This document shows positions 33,739 to 44,874 of a stretch of 64,000 nucleotides of DNA, one piece after another. Position numbers and translations under genes: made by a program. The number at the start of each line of letters is the position of its first letter. The first letter of the stretch is position 1. Source of the DNA: Brasenia schreberi (Eukaryota; Streptophyta; Magnoliopsida; Nymphaeales; Cabombaceae); assembly GCA_036023115.1 (NCBI GenBank), contig JAYKKT010000061.1, positions 12,273,501-12,337,500 of the forward strand. The letters run 5' to 3'. The notes under the pieces were generated by a model that had not been told where the DNA came from, searched no databases, and was given only the letters and a program-made list of their open reading frames with translations.

Positions 33739-35390
33739 GAATTCGAGACCACTAAAGAGTTGTTGACGAGTGAATTAGGGCGTGTTCCCGTTTCACATTC
33801 AACTACTCCTTCAAAAATATAACTCCTATAAAATGAAAGGAGATAATGTAGTTGAATAGGCAAACTAAATATTGGTAATGGCTAAGGATTTAACCGTAGC
33901 AAAATTAGTCAATCTCTAAACCAATGCAGAAATTCATTATCCTGAATAATCTTCTCCGTTCAAGGAATATGGTGACCACAATCCTTAGACTTGGGTCTGA
34001 ATTTACTCTTTCTAAACTACTCCAAAACTAGTAATTAAATAAGAACATATGAAGAAAATAAAAGAGAAAAATTGTTAATGGCTTAGGATGATTTAGGGTC
34101 AAGCTCTAAGAACAACCAGAACAAAAGAAAACCAAATAAAAAGTTTGGTAAAAATAAAAGAAGGATGATAATTTTTTTAAGAAATCATAGGAATGTACTA
34201 CTCCGATCAGGTGCTTCAATTGTGATAAGATGGGAAACTACAAACAAGATTATCGCAATAAAAGAAACAATAATGGAAACACCAAGTATCATGACCTAGT
34301 AGAGAAGCATGACATAAATTGCGTGATTTTTGAATGCCTCTATGTGGACCATCCTTTGATTGATTCGTAGATCGACCCATCACATCTCAAAGAGTAAGAA
34401 GTGCGCTATGGACCGAAAGGAATATAGTAAGCATCATGTCTATATGATAAATAATACCTTTCTAATATTCCTAGGATAGGGTCATTTAAGATTTTTATTG
34501 AAGGCACACCAATTATACTTACTGATATACTGATTGTGCCTTCTATCAAGCATAATCTTGTATCAATTCTAGCCTCAGTAAAAAAAGAGTTTGAAGTCAA
34601 GTTGGTCTCTAAGAAAGTCACTATGGAAAAGCATGGTAGAGTAGCTTTTTGAGGTTTATTTGATTTTGATCATGGTTTGTTTAAACTAAAAACTAGTGAT
34701 AATGAAAGTTCTACTTATGCTAATATTGATTGTGCATTTATTATTGATATGGATGCATGACATAAACATTTAGGGCATATAAATTTGAATAAGTTAAGAA
34801 AATTAGTCAACTTTGACTTATAGCTTAGATTTCAGGAAAATACTTTTAATAAGTGTAATGCTTATATACAAGGAAAAATGACTAAAAAATCTTTTCAACA
34901 TATGAATGTGGTTTTGAATCATTCACACAAATTTATGTGTACCATTAGGGTAATATCTCATCATAGAAAGTTTTATTTTATAACTTTTATCAATAACTAT
35001 TCAAGATATACATACATATTACACCATATGAATGTGGTTTGGAAGAAAACTAAACCTAAGTCATCTCAGGATGTGAGAATCTATTGCACATGTGAAGATC
35101 TTTAAGATAAACAATAGGTCATTAAGATGTACTTTCACTAAACACCCTAAAGGCTCCAAACGATATAGATTTTATCTGAAGGACTATGATTTAACATAAA
35201 GCAGGGATGTTGAATTCTTAGAAGATATTAAGAATGACTTCGTTGAAAATGATGATGAGTTTATCAATGATCTCGTGAATCTAGATTCATTGTCATTTGA
35301 ATATATGAATTCTCATCCAAATGAACTTCCTATCCAAACTGATAAAAAATGTTGTAAGTACATATGACGATTTCTAGCCTCTAGAAATGC
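33739..35390 (+). pseudogene. Copia gag-protease-integrase relic (unit 1, part 2)
   Basis: In order: a gag end; a degraded zinc knuckle CFNCDKMGNYKQDYRN-like (last Cys changed to Tyr, His to Asn); a pre-integrase stretch VPSIKHNLVSILASVKKEFE; LFDFDHGLFKLKTSDNESS; the GAG-pre-integrase motif HKHLGHINLNKLRKL; an integrase piece FITFINNYSRYTYI; and the C-terminal HPKGSKRYRFYLKDYDLT, SRDVEFLEDI. Stops and frame changes are frequent. It ends at block R3. Confidence 0.75.
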
Positions 35391-36005
35391 TCAAACTCCA
35401 GCAATGCGAAACCAACTAGTTAACAAATACATCATTCGATGCAATAACATGACCTCCACACTCTTTAGTGATGGTATAATAAGTATTTTTATTTGTTATT
35501 GTGCAATATATACAGGAATACAAGGTTCAAAGCATAACACATAACAAACAACACAAGTTCGATTGATGCCACGTTAAGGGGAATTGTGGGACAAGGCATC
35601 CATACTTGAGAAAGAGATGTGTGTGGACCACATCTCCTAAGGAAGAGATGCAGTATAATTGCGTCACATCCTTAGGGTGAGATACAACATGGTTGCATCT
35701 CTCCTTAAATATGAGAAGTTGTTCAGCCGCATCTCTTTCTTAAAGAGGGATGCGGTCAAAGCGTGCATACCTTCATGAAGAGAGACATGCCTACACCATG
35801 TTTCAAAGTGAAATATTGATGAGTGAATCTTTGAACCCAAAACCATGAAACGTCTTTCAAAATAAAGAAAACTAAAAAATCAAACAAACCAGGAAAAATA
35901 AAAAATTGTTTAATTCCGACGAGATTCGTAATAAAATAATTGGTACACATTGGCAATGAAGAAAGCAACAATAGTCGTGTGAGTAAAACTACAGAGTCAC
36001 CAAAT

Positions 36006-36228
36006 GCCCATCAACCTACTATTTTTGACATCAATATTTTTATTTGACTTGTATTTATCATTCCTTTCATACCTAAGACATACCTTGTTTGTTAGGCATT
36101 TATTCTTTGAATGAAGAATAACAATAACAATATTATATTTTCTCCCAACCTATCTAACATACTCAATAAGTTTATTACGATTCCTAAATACATGATCCAA
36201 CACAAACACGAGTAAATGTTGAAGTTCA
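36006..36228 (-). pseudogene. MULE/FAR1-type domain relic in block R4 (unit 1)
   Basis: The minus strand encodes the same LDHVFRNRNELIEYVRKIGRK-like region and YERNDKYKSN as at 21,949, but starts and stops are lost, so no long open frame remains. Confidence 0.45.
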
Positions 36229-36361
36229 TCAACTCGCAATTAACAAATAATTCTTTAATCTTATCTACCAACTAGTTAACAAATACATCATTAGATTCAA
36301 TACAATGACCTCCGCTCGCTTTAGTGATGGTATGATAAGTATTCTTTTATTTGCTATTGTG

Positions 36362-36362
<1 letters not shown>

Positions 36363-36436
<74 letters not shown>
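36363..36436. repeat. (AT)n microsatellite in block R4
   Basis: 74 bases of AT at the position homologous to 22,373. Confidence 0.97.
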
Positions 36437-36437
<1 letters not shown>

Positions 36438-37166
36438 TAGGTCAGAAGCATAACATAAAACAAATAACACAAGTTCGATTGATAACATGTTAAGGAGAGA
36501 TGCAGGACAAGGCATACTTTCTTGAGAAAGAGATACGTCACATCTCCTAAGGAAGAGATGTGGAAGAACAACGTCTCATCTTTAAAAAGGGATGTGGTCA
36601 AAGTGTGCATATTTTCATAAGGAGAGACTGCCTAAACCATGTTTCAAAGTGAAATATTGATGAGTGAATCCTTCTACCCAAAACCACGAAACATCTTTCA
36701 AAATCAAGAAAACTGAGAAAAATCACGCAAACGAAGAAAAATTAAAAAATCGATGGGATCAATTGTTGCTTTTTTTATAATTTTTCTTCTTTCGTTTGAT
36801 TCCGACGAGATTCGTAAGAAAATAATCGGTACTCATTGGCAATGAAGAAAGCAACAATAGTCGTGTGAGTAAAACTACAGAGTCACCAAAATTGGATGTG
36901 AAGAGGAGAGAGAAATTTGTGTAAGAATACTTTGGGTATTTTTGTGTGTGGATAGTAAGAGGGGTATAGATTAAGTAATGAAGTTAAAATTAACATATTC
37001 CAAGATGTACTCCATACAAATGGATTTTAAATTTGCTGTACCACGTAGCACGGACAGTCAAGACATGAAGAGATGTCCGAATAATACACCAAAGCACATC
37101 TGAAATGTGTTTCGATGCATTTGTCCATGGCACGTCGGTTATGCCCCTGAGGCTAACAACTTGACC

Positions 37167-37173
37167 TATAAGT
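37167..37173 (+). promoter_or_regulatory. TATA box of cystatin-like gene 1
   Basis: TATAAGT lies about 115 bases before the ATG at 37,287. It and the next 110 bases are almost the same in the second gene, while the DNA upstream is repeat sequence. Confidence 0.6.
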
Positions 37174-37286
37174 ATCCTTCGTCCAGGGCTTTGTGTTCAT
37201 TGTGCAGCTACTGATCATTTGAGAAAGATCTTGGTGTGCACATAGCTTCTTTTTCCTTCCTGTACTAGCATTCTCGTCGATCATTC

Positions 37287-37790
37287 ATGGATCTCTTCCA
37301 TTTGCTTGTAATGGCCATGGCCTGCTTAACAGTAGTGGCTTTGGCTGGTGAAGATGGCTGCAGTGGCAAAACAGAGAAAGGTTGCCCTAGCAAGTGGCAA
37401 CGCATCCCTAATGTGAAGCACGACAAACATGTGCAGAGCCTTGGTTCCTTCGCAGTGAGAAGTTATAACGAGAAGAACGGCTACTGCACTTGTCCTGAAG
37501 GGGAGACTAGTGGTCCAGATGGCTGCCACAAAAAACAGAAGAAGGAGAAGAAGCCTGCAGAACTCGAGTTTGAGGAGGTGTTCGAGGCCTATAAACGTGA
37601 GAAAGGCCACTGCACAACAGAGTACAAGCTCTTTCTCTTGGCCACCGAGAAACACGAGCATTCACATGGAAATCGTCCCATGGGTGATGGCGACCAGCCA
37701 AAGCCTGGGAAATATGAGGCCGGTGTGACTGAGAAGAACAAAAATGGTAAAGTCGAGCGCAACTACGAATACCTAAAGTCGGCCAAGTAG
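37287..37790 (+). CDS. Secreted cystatin-like protein, copy 1 (non-canonical, six Cys)
   Basis: An intronless 167-residue protein. Residues 1-20 (MDLFHLLVMAMACLTVVALA) are a signal peptide. The mature part has WQRIPNVKHDKHVQSLGSFA then VRSYN, matching the phytocystatin N-terminal strand and helix motif ([LVI]-x-x-FAV-x-x-[YH]-N). A Cys-rich insert follows (GYCTCPEGETSGPDGC), then Lys-rich linker, LEFEEVFEAYKREKG, TEYKLFLLATE and GKYEAGVTEK, matching the later cystatin strands. The inhibitory QxVxG loop and the C-terminal PW are absent, so papain inhibition in the usual way is doubtful. Six Cys in the mature protein could form three disulfides. It is longer than simple plant cystatins (about 100 residues). 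ATG 37,287 is chosen because it starts the signal peptide 115 bases after a TATA box. The fold assignment is from motif pattern only. The copy at 56,051 differs at three residues. Confidence 0.88.
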   Translation: MDLFHLLVMAMACLTVVALAGEDGCSGKTEKGCPSKWQRIPNVKHDKHVQSLGSFAVRSYNEKNGYCTCPEGETSGPDGCHKKQKKEKKPAELEFEEVFEAYKREKGHCTTEYKLFLLATEKHEHSHGNRPMGDGDQPKPGKYEAGVTEKNKNGKVERNYEYLKSAK

Positions 37791-37835
37791 AATTAGCTTC
37801 TTTATGGGCCCTCCTGGCTCATGTGCTGCATGCGT

Positions 37836-37841
37836 AATAAA
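37836..37841 (+). terminator. Polyadenylation signal, gene 1
   Basis: AATAAA 46 bases after the stop codon, conserved in copy 2 at 56,600. Confidence 0.6.
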
Positions 37842-38024
37842 GTTTCCACAACGAAGATCTCTCCTCCTCATTCCAAATAAATGCCGTATGTGGCCGTGTT
37901 ATGTTTTGTTTCATTTCATGACTTCTCATTTGTCGTCGTCGTCCTTGTACCGAGTTATGTTGAGACTATAAGTGTGTTCTTTTAAAGAGTGAAATGGAAA
38001 GAGAAATAACTTTCATTAGGATGG

Positions 38025-38896
38025 CTGGTCGTAATTAAAATTCTGACATATATATAAAGAGAGAGAAGTTTGAGTATATATTGAGCCAACTTATGTAACA
38101 CAACTTTTAATGAGATATGCTTGTACGAATGTCATACTTAATTAACCATATATATAATCTAAAAATGGTTTTATAGATGGTCTTGAAGTTTAAGTGATAT
38201 CACTAAAAGTTCTTATGCATTTATGTTCCAAAGATTATCAAAATGGTATTGAGTGAAGACATTGGGAACATACATCATATCTCTACTATTTCCTCGAAAC
38301 ATAGTCAAGTAGAAAATGAACAAAGATAATGGATGTGTTTTCTGATGTGACAGCTCTCGTATGAATCTCAAATTTTGACAATTCGAAGAGAGGTGAAATT
38401 CTGAACCCAAATTGATTCATCATAATCCCTTACCCCCTTTTTCTTTCATCTACGGCATCACCTCTCTCCTTATAAGTTACTTGTCACATCATTTATGGTG
38501 ACAGTGCAGCGACACGGAGGGAATTTTCCAAAAGGTTAAAGCATCACAACTTCCAAATAAGTTATTTGTTTTTAGACTTAGAATTGGTAGTTTTAAAGCA
38601 CTGGTTTCAATGAATCTCCCTTCTGCTCGATTTTGGTAATGATGTTGCAGCCACGGTTCTCGTTCGAAGTGCTGCGCCAGTTCGAAATCGCCCAAGTATG
38701 AAGTGCAATATATGACTAGTAGATATGTCATTTATATGAAGGTGGATAACATGATTACCACTATAAGGAGTCAGAGATGGTTAAAATAAACACATCCCAT
38801 ATGAATCGATTTTAAATTTGTGTGACAACAAACCACTGCCAAACACCATATTGACATGAAGGGATGTTCAAATAATAAACCAAAGCACATCTGAAA
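38025..38896. other. Spacer between the two duplication units
   Basis: About 0.75 kb has no match elsewhere in the window and no gene. The last 110 bases (38,780-38,896) resemble the end of block R4 (37,000-37,110), so a block end lies exactly at the start of unit 2. Confidence 0.6.
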
Positions 38897-38973
38897 TGTA
38901 TTTAAATTGAAAAATAATTATATACAAATGCCAAATAACATCTAATCATCATAAATATTATCTCATGGTCCTC

Positions 38974-39252
38974 TCATTTGCATATACAACTCAATATGTG
39001 TACCTGATCTTCTCTTCTCAACAAAAATAGATAATCTACCTTCTTAATACCCATCGACCTACTATTTTTGACATCGATATTTTTATTTGACTTGTATTTG
39101 TCATTCCTTTCATACCTAAGGCATACCTTGTTTGTTTGGCATTTATTCTTTGAATGAAGAATATCAATAACAATATTATATTTTCTCCCAACCTTTCTAA
39201 CATACTCCATAAGTTCATTACAACTCCTAAATACATGATCCAACACAAACAC
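38974..39252 (-). pseudogene. MULE/FAR1-type domain relic (block R1, unit 2)
   Basis: A 92-codon open frame on the minus strand parallels 21,949-22,248 with the same motif order (FRSCNELMEYVRKVGRKYN, VCLRYERNDKYKSN, SRSMGIKKVDYLFLLRRED). This copy keeps GIKK-VDYLF, closer to the TG-KKC-CPF pattern than unit 1. Confidence 0.55.
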
Positions 39253-39404
39253 AAGTTAATGTTGAAGTTCACCAACTCGCAATTAACAAATTATTCTTTA
39301 ATCTTATCTACCAACTAGTTAACAAATACATCATTAGATTCAATACAATGACCTCCGCTCTCTTTAGTGATGGTATGATAAGTATTCTTTTGTTTGCTAT
39401 TGTG

Positions 39405-39406
<2 letters not shown>

Positions 39407-39484
<78 letters not shown>

Positions 39485-39490
39485 GTATAC
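39407..39490. repeat. (AT)n(GTAT)n microsatellite
   Basis: AT repeat with a terminal GTAT run, homologous to 22,373. Confidence 0.96.
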
Positions 39491-40613
39491 TAGGTTAGAA
39501 GCATAACATAAAACAAATAACACAAGTTCGATTGATGCCATGTTAAGAGGAGATGCGGGACAAGGCATACTTTCTTGAGAAAGAGATACGTCACATCTCC
39601 TAAGGAAGAGATGTGGAAGAACAACGTCTCATCTTTAAAAAGGGATGTGGTCAAAGTGTGCATATTTTCATAAGGAGAGACTGCCTAAACCATGTTTCAA
39701 AGTGAAATATTGATGAGTGAATCCTTCTACCCAAAACCACGAAACATCTTTCAAAATCAAGAAAACTGAGAAAAATCACGCAAACGAAGAAAAATTAAAA
39801 AATCGATGGGATCAATTGTTGCTTTTTTTATAATTTTTCTTCTTTCGTTTGATTCCGACGAGATTCGTAAGAAAATAATCGGTACTCATTGGCAATGAAG
39901 AAAGCAACAATAGTCATGTGAGTAAAACTACGGAGTCACCAAAATTGGATGTGAAGAGGAGAGAGAAATTTGTGTAAGAATACTTTGGGTACTTTTGTGT
40001 GTGGCTAGTAAGAGGGGTATAGAGAAAGTAATGAAGTTAAAATTAAGATATTCCAAGATGTACCGCATACAAATAGATTTTAAATTTGCTTTACCACGTA
40101 GCACGAAATTCAAGACAAGAAGGGATGTTCGAATAATACACCAAAGCACATATGAAATATGTTTGAGATGGATTCTCCGTCCATGCTATCTCACAAATTA
40201 GAAGCTTGAGATAGAAAGTTGTTAGGAGACAGTTTTGATTGAGACTGGTATTGCACAAGATGGTCCAACTTAGAACCAAGATCTTAGAGGCATCGATGGT
40301 TTGTAGAGATTCTCGATAATTGATAATTGATGATCTTTTGGGTATTGAATAATAAGTAAATTTAATGATTAAAATCTTATCAATTTAAGTATTAATATTA
40401 AATATGTATTATAACATATAAATGAATATTAACATGATTTGCTTAAGTTATTATATATAAATATTCATTAAATATTAACTTTCCTAAAGTAAGTAGGTTC
40501 TATCACCCACGTTGGTGCACCACACCTTCCACCAACATTCATCCTTAAAAAATTTATGGGAGGTGTTGTCGTTAAATATGTAGATTTTTGCCATGAAGAT
40601 ATATCTGGTAAAA

Positions 40614-40905
40614 ATAAGTGTTGTTTGAATAAGTCGCTTCATATGTGGTTTGAAGTTCAACATAACTTACGAGCTAGTTGTCATATATTGTGACAACAGT
40701 GCAACAATTACTCTTATTAAGAGTGGAGTTGATAGCTCTAGAAGAAAACACATAATAGTAAAATACCACTATGTTCATGATATGCTTAAAAGGAATGAGA
40801 TAGCATATATCAATGAATGACATGTTGGTTGACCCTTTGGCGAAAGGCATCTGAGAAAATCTTTTTACAAAGCATGTTAGAACATGGGTCTGAGATATGC
40901 CTAGA
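40614..40905 (+). pseudogene. Copia RNase H / 3' end relic (unit 2)
   Basis: Counterpart of 23,590-23,880, with the same ITLIKSGVDSSRRKH and YHYVHDMLKRNEIAY pieces and the same stops, so it was already dead before the duplication. Confidence 0.7.
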
Positions 40906-43000
40906 GTTTTTGTAACAAAACACCCTGTGGTGAGTGTTTTGCAGGTAAAATGTATAATTTATGAAAATTGCATAACTAGTATAAGTTTCAATTCACTAGC
41001 AACGGAAAATGGTACAAATGGGAAAACCCCTTAATTAGTAGGAGGTAAAAGCCAATGTAGCAACATTTAGCTAATGTGGTCAAGTAAGAGATATAAGTTA
41101 TTTTTTGTTAATGAGTGACCACACTCTGTGATAGGGCCCTTGTACTGATTTCATGAGATGTGATTCTCTTTTTTTGTTTAAGAAACAAAATGATTTATAA
41201 TTTTTTTTTGCTTTACAAAAATGTGGAGAAAAAAGTGGAGTCATTACTCCCTTTACTAAAAACAAAAAACCAAAAATGAAAAGTACGGAAAAGGAGTATA
41301 TATATATATATAGGAAATGACATATTGGATGTATAGAAAATAAATATTCCCTCAGCAAAAATCCTTTTGGACGAAAACCATGTTCATCATCTTCTCCTTC
41401 TTCTTCCTACCTTCTATTTTAGGTACGCTATACCTCTACAGCAACTCGGAGTTTCCACATAACGAAGATATCCATCATTGGATGCATGGTATCCTGGCAT
41501 TTAGTTTATGGAAACAAGTTCTTAATTTCAGTACCATGTTGGTAACACCAATAACCTGTTCGGTGTTGGCTCACAAATCAAGTTCAAGACTAATTTGCAC
41601 AGCCGGTAGTTACTGTTCTACAAAATCAACAATAAAAACTAAACTGGGTCTAGGCCTCTTTTTGGTTACTCAGTTATACTCCGATCTTGGGTTGGGTTCC
41701 ATGTAATAATAATAATAATAATCATATTAACCAATAATTTTAATCTAATTTTAGAAATTTAATTAAATATTAAGTAAATTTAATGCTTAAAACCTTAACA
41801 ATTTAAATATTGATATTAATATATGTATTATAGCATATAAATGAATATTAACAAGATTTGCTTAAAGTTTTAATATTTATTATTATATAAATATTAATTA
41901 AATATTAACCTTTCTAAAGTAAGTAGGCTCTATGACCCATGTTGGTGCACCACACCTTGCACCAACATTCATCCTTCAAAAATTTACGGTAGGTGTTTTT
42001 GTTAACTATGTAGATTTTTGCCAACGATGTTATTTTTCTTGAATAAATTGATAACTTGACGAATCATAAGGTGCTTGGAAAGAAAACCACATGAAAATTG
42101 CAAATTACTTGAACCAACCAGGTTTGATAGTGTTATCTTTTAAATCTTGATGGCATATTATAGCGTTAGACAGAACCTATCGGTTCATCTATACTTTTTC
42201 AATCAATTTTACCGTCAAAATATATAAGCCATGCAAATTGTTGGTTTTCTTGCCCAAAATGTTATACCATAAAACTACAACTAAAGGGGGAACACCTCCG
42301 GTTCGGTTACAGATCGAGTTGCACCTTGTTCTTGTTTGTGTCATTTTTATGGGGGGTAGGAACTGGGCAAACTTAATAGGCCTGAGCACTAGTTTTCTCC
42401 ATTCACGAGATTCAAGCTCCACACCTTGCTTGAGGTGAATAAGTCACAAATTACTTCAACCAGCCAAGAGTTGATAACGTTATCTTTTAAATTATGATCA
42501 TTCGACTAAACCTAGCAGTTCATTTATAGTTTTTAATAAATTTTACAGCCAAAGTGTCTAAGCCAGCCAAATTCATGGTTGAAATGGAGAGGTTTTCATA
42601 TGCAAAGTAGTGCAATATATGACTCACTAGTAACATTATTGCTTTATCTAGGAGATGCAACACGGTATCATAAGGAAGACGCCTCTACAGATGACAACAT
42701 GGATGAGAAGACATTATAGCAGAGGCCAATCCTTCACTTATGAAGAAGATATATCATGCTCGAAGATTGAGATTGATATTGCAGAGAGTGAGGATGAGTG
42801 ATCCCCTAATATGCTGACATTACTACTTAGCTTTGAAGGTCATATTACTTATAAGATCTAGTCAAAACAAGTATTTTTTAACTTTAGTGAAGTTTTATAC
42901 TCGATAACAATACCCACTATTTCAACTGACTATATAAATGTATTTTGTAAATAATATTTGAAAAATGATAACAACCCACACAAGCTATACTGTTGGTAAA
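40906..43000. other. Uncharacterised DNA, counterpart of 23,881-26,148
   Basis: No gene recognised. A 108-codon frame at 41,380-41,706 exists only because unit 2 lacks about 130 bases present in unit 1; it shows no known domain. Confidence 0.5.
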
Positions 43001-43052
43001 GTGTGGTTAATGAAGAGGACAAATGTGATGCTTGATAATTGGGTTGAGATTG
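43001..43052 (+). pseudogene. Plant mobile domain relic, 5' stub (unit 2)
   Basis: It encodes the same WLMKRTNVMLDNWVEI start as 26,149 and is cut at 43,052 by the gypsy LTR; the domain core is gone. Confidence 0.6.
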
Positions 43053-44490
43053 TGTAAACACCCAAAATTTAAAATCTTTTCAAAACTCTCAATTTCGAAA
43101 GTCAATTTAAAGTCTTTATGAACATTTAAATTCAAAACCCCCCAACTTTTTAAAGTTTAAGTCTTTTGGGGAATATTTCAAAATAAAGATTTCAAATTAA
43201 GTTAAAAAGCCCATAGATTTCAAAGCAGATCAAATGAACAAGTGAGACCCAATCCAAATCCGGGTCAAGATCAATTCCCGAAAGCAAAGGAGAGATCGAA
43301 TCAGATAAAGCAAGTAAGATTGAAAGCTATTAGAAGTCGATGAAGATCACCAACTAATTGGGCTAGAAGCACGGATTGAATCAAGCTCCCAAGCATTTCA
43401 AATTCAAATGCAAAGGTAATATGAGGTCGAGTTCATGATGAATCAATTCAAATCAAGAGGAGGCAATGCAAGTGCATATACATGGCCAAGATGAAATACA
43501 TTCTATCAAGATTGAAAAATTGCAAGAATCACTAAGATGTCATATGATTGGGCAACAACAATTCAAGTCCATAATCATGGGCCGGCCAAGCAAAGAGACG
43601 CATCCACATGGATCAAGTCCAAGACCAATCCAAAATAAAAAATATGGTTGGAAGGAACCAGGTTTATTAAGTGATATGTGGCAATCAAAGCATCACCAAA
43701 TGATAAAGATGAGGTAGGTCAAGTTCATGGCACCTTGGCCTGTTAAAGTAAAGCACACGATGGAGCCTAGTCAAGGCCAAGTTCACTTAGAGACCAGCCC
43801 ACATGGGGTTGGTCCATTCCTTCACAAAGGGGACCACCTTAAATGGATCACAAAACCAGGTTTGGAGCCTCCAAAACCTGCACCAAAGAAAGGGCTAGAA
43901 CCAACCCCTTGGCCTATAGATAGGGCCAAGGGGGGGGCGGGTTCAACATCTTGGAGATGGGTGAGGTCTTGGCACTTGGGTGAGAGAGATAGTTAGGCCA
44001 CGGTTCCAGCAAGGAGGGGGCTGCTACAAGAGAGGGTTGTGGGCTGCAAGAGGCTTAGGAAAGAGGGAAAGAGAGTGGGGTAGTGTTAGGCTTGAGTGTA
44101 AGAGAGTTTGAACCAAGAAGAAGAAGGGAAGGGTTGGATTCCACTCTTGGAATTCCGGCTGATTGGATGCAAATTCTGTAAGTATTTCATCTTTTTTTCT
44201 TAATCCTTCTTTTACATTAATTCAATTGAAATGGGGTTGTATTAATGGAGCATTGTCTCCCCCACATTGTAATAGTGATTAGATTTGATAAATTTTCATT
44301 ATCTTGCTGAATTTTCACTCTTACACACACGCACTCTATGTGTTTGATTATGCGATTCTACCCTAATATATTCTATAAATGCTCTATACTCTCTACCCCC
44401 TCTATGCTTAAGCTTATACAAATAATTTCCATTCATTTCATTTCGACATTTTAATTCGTGGAGTTGTGTTGTTGCAATTTCATTTCGGTT
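43053..44490 (+). mobile_element. Truncated gypsy LTR with flanking deletion
   Basis: It starts TGTAAACACCCAAAATTT, like the two solo LTRs but in + orientation, and includes the 'ggggttgtattaatgga' block at 44,233. It stops at 44,490 without a CA end, where unit sequence resumes at the point matching 26,761. About 570 bases of unit sequence (26,192-26,760) are missing, and no target duplication exists. Frames at 43,466 and 43,727 inside it are not genes. Confidence 0.85.
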
Positions 44491-44874
44491 TGTACTATAT
44501 TTTTTTTGCTATAATATCTTCTATATAGTCATTTTTTATAATTTGACAAATTATTTGTTTTAATTGTAGGCATGATTTTATGAGTATTTTTTTAATTAGA
44601 TTTGATGATGGTAGAGTAGTTATTTTTTAAAAATAACAACTATGTTTTTAATCTTTTAATTAAATATAACCTTATATATTGTACATTTTATATTTTATTT
44701 TATGTAATATAGGTTGATTGACAGCATATAGTTTTGCAAAAAACTTGGATTATAATGCATATAAGTTATCCAAATACTACAGATGCATTCATTATGTAGA
44801 TGTTATAGAACTTTATATGTCAGATCATGTAGTTTGACAATTCAACCATCTTCAAGGCATCCAAGTTGCGCTGA
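44491..44874 (+). pseudogene. Plant mobile domain relic, 3' piece (unit 2)
   Basis: Counterpart of 26,761-27,145 with HYVDVIELYMSDHVV-like coding and QFNHLQGIQ; here the sequence runs straight into 'gctgataaggctctcc', the empty site of the 27,146 solo LTR. Confidence 0.55.

Larger units (their letters stand above)
35402..37110 (-). repeat. Tandem FAR1-like blocks R3 and R4 upstream of the gene (unit 1)
   Basis: R3 (35,402-36,005) and R4 (36,006-37,110) repeat with a spacing of about 856 bases ('accaactagttaac' at 35,411 and 36,267). R3 lacks the long AT tract and the FAR1-like frame; R4 has both. R4 ends 'gaaatgtgttt', about 55 bases before the gene's TATA box. The same end point is seen in R1 (23,130) and at 38,896. 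Confidence 0.8.
21872..38024 (+). repeat. Segmental duplication, unit 1 (16.15 kb)
   Basis: The sequence aligns in order with 38,897-56,799, starting at 'tgtatttaaa.tg' (21,872 and 38,897) and ending at 'attaggatgg' (38,015-38,024 and 56,790-56,799). Order: MULE/FAR1-like block, copia RNase H relic, uncharacterised 2 kb, plant-mobile-domain relic, diverged FAR1 block, copia gag-integrase relic, two FAR1 blocks in tandem, cystatin-like gene. Removing the two solo LTRs leaves about 11.6 kb. Confidence 0.92.

Noticed and set aside
37326..37661. Minus-strand and alternate-frame reading frames across both cystatin-like genes
   Set aside because: They overlap the supported coding region, and their codon choice follows from it; the signal peptide and motifs are only in the + frame.
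43466..43996. Two frames (83 and 89 codons) that look like small genes
   Set aside because: They sit in the truncated gypsy LTR, and related frames in the solo LTRs are not kept.
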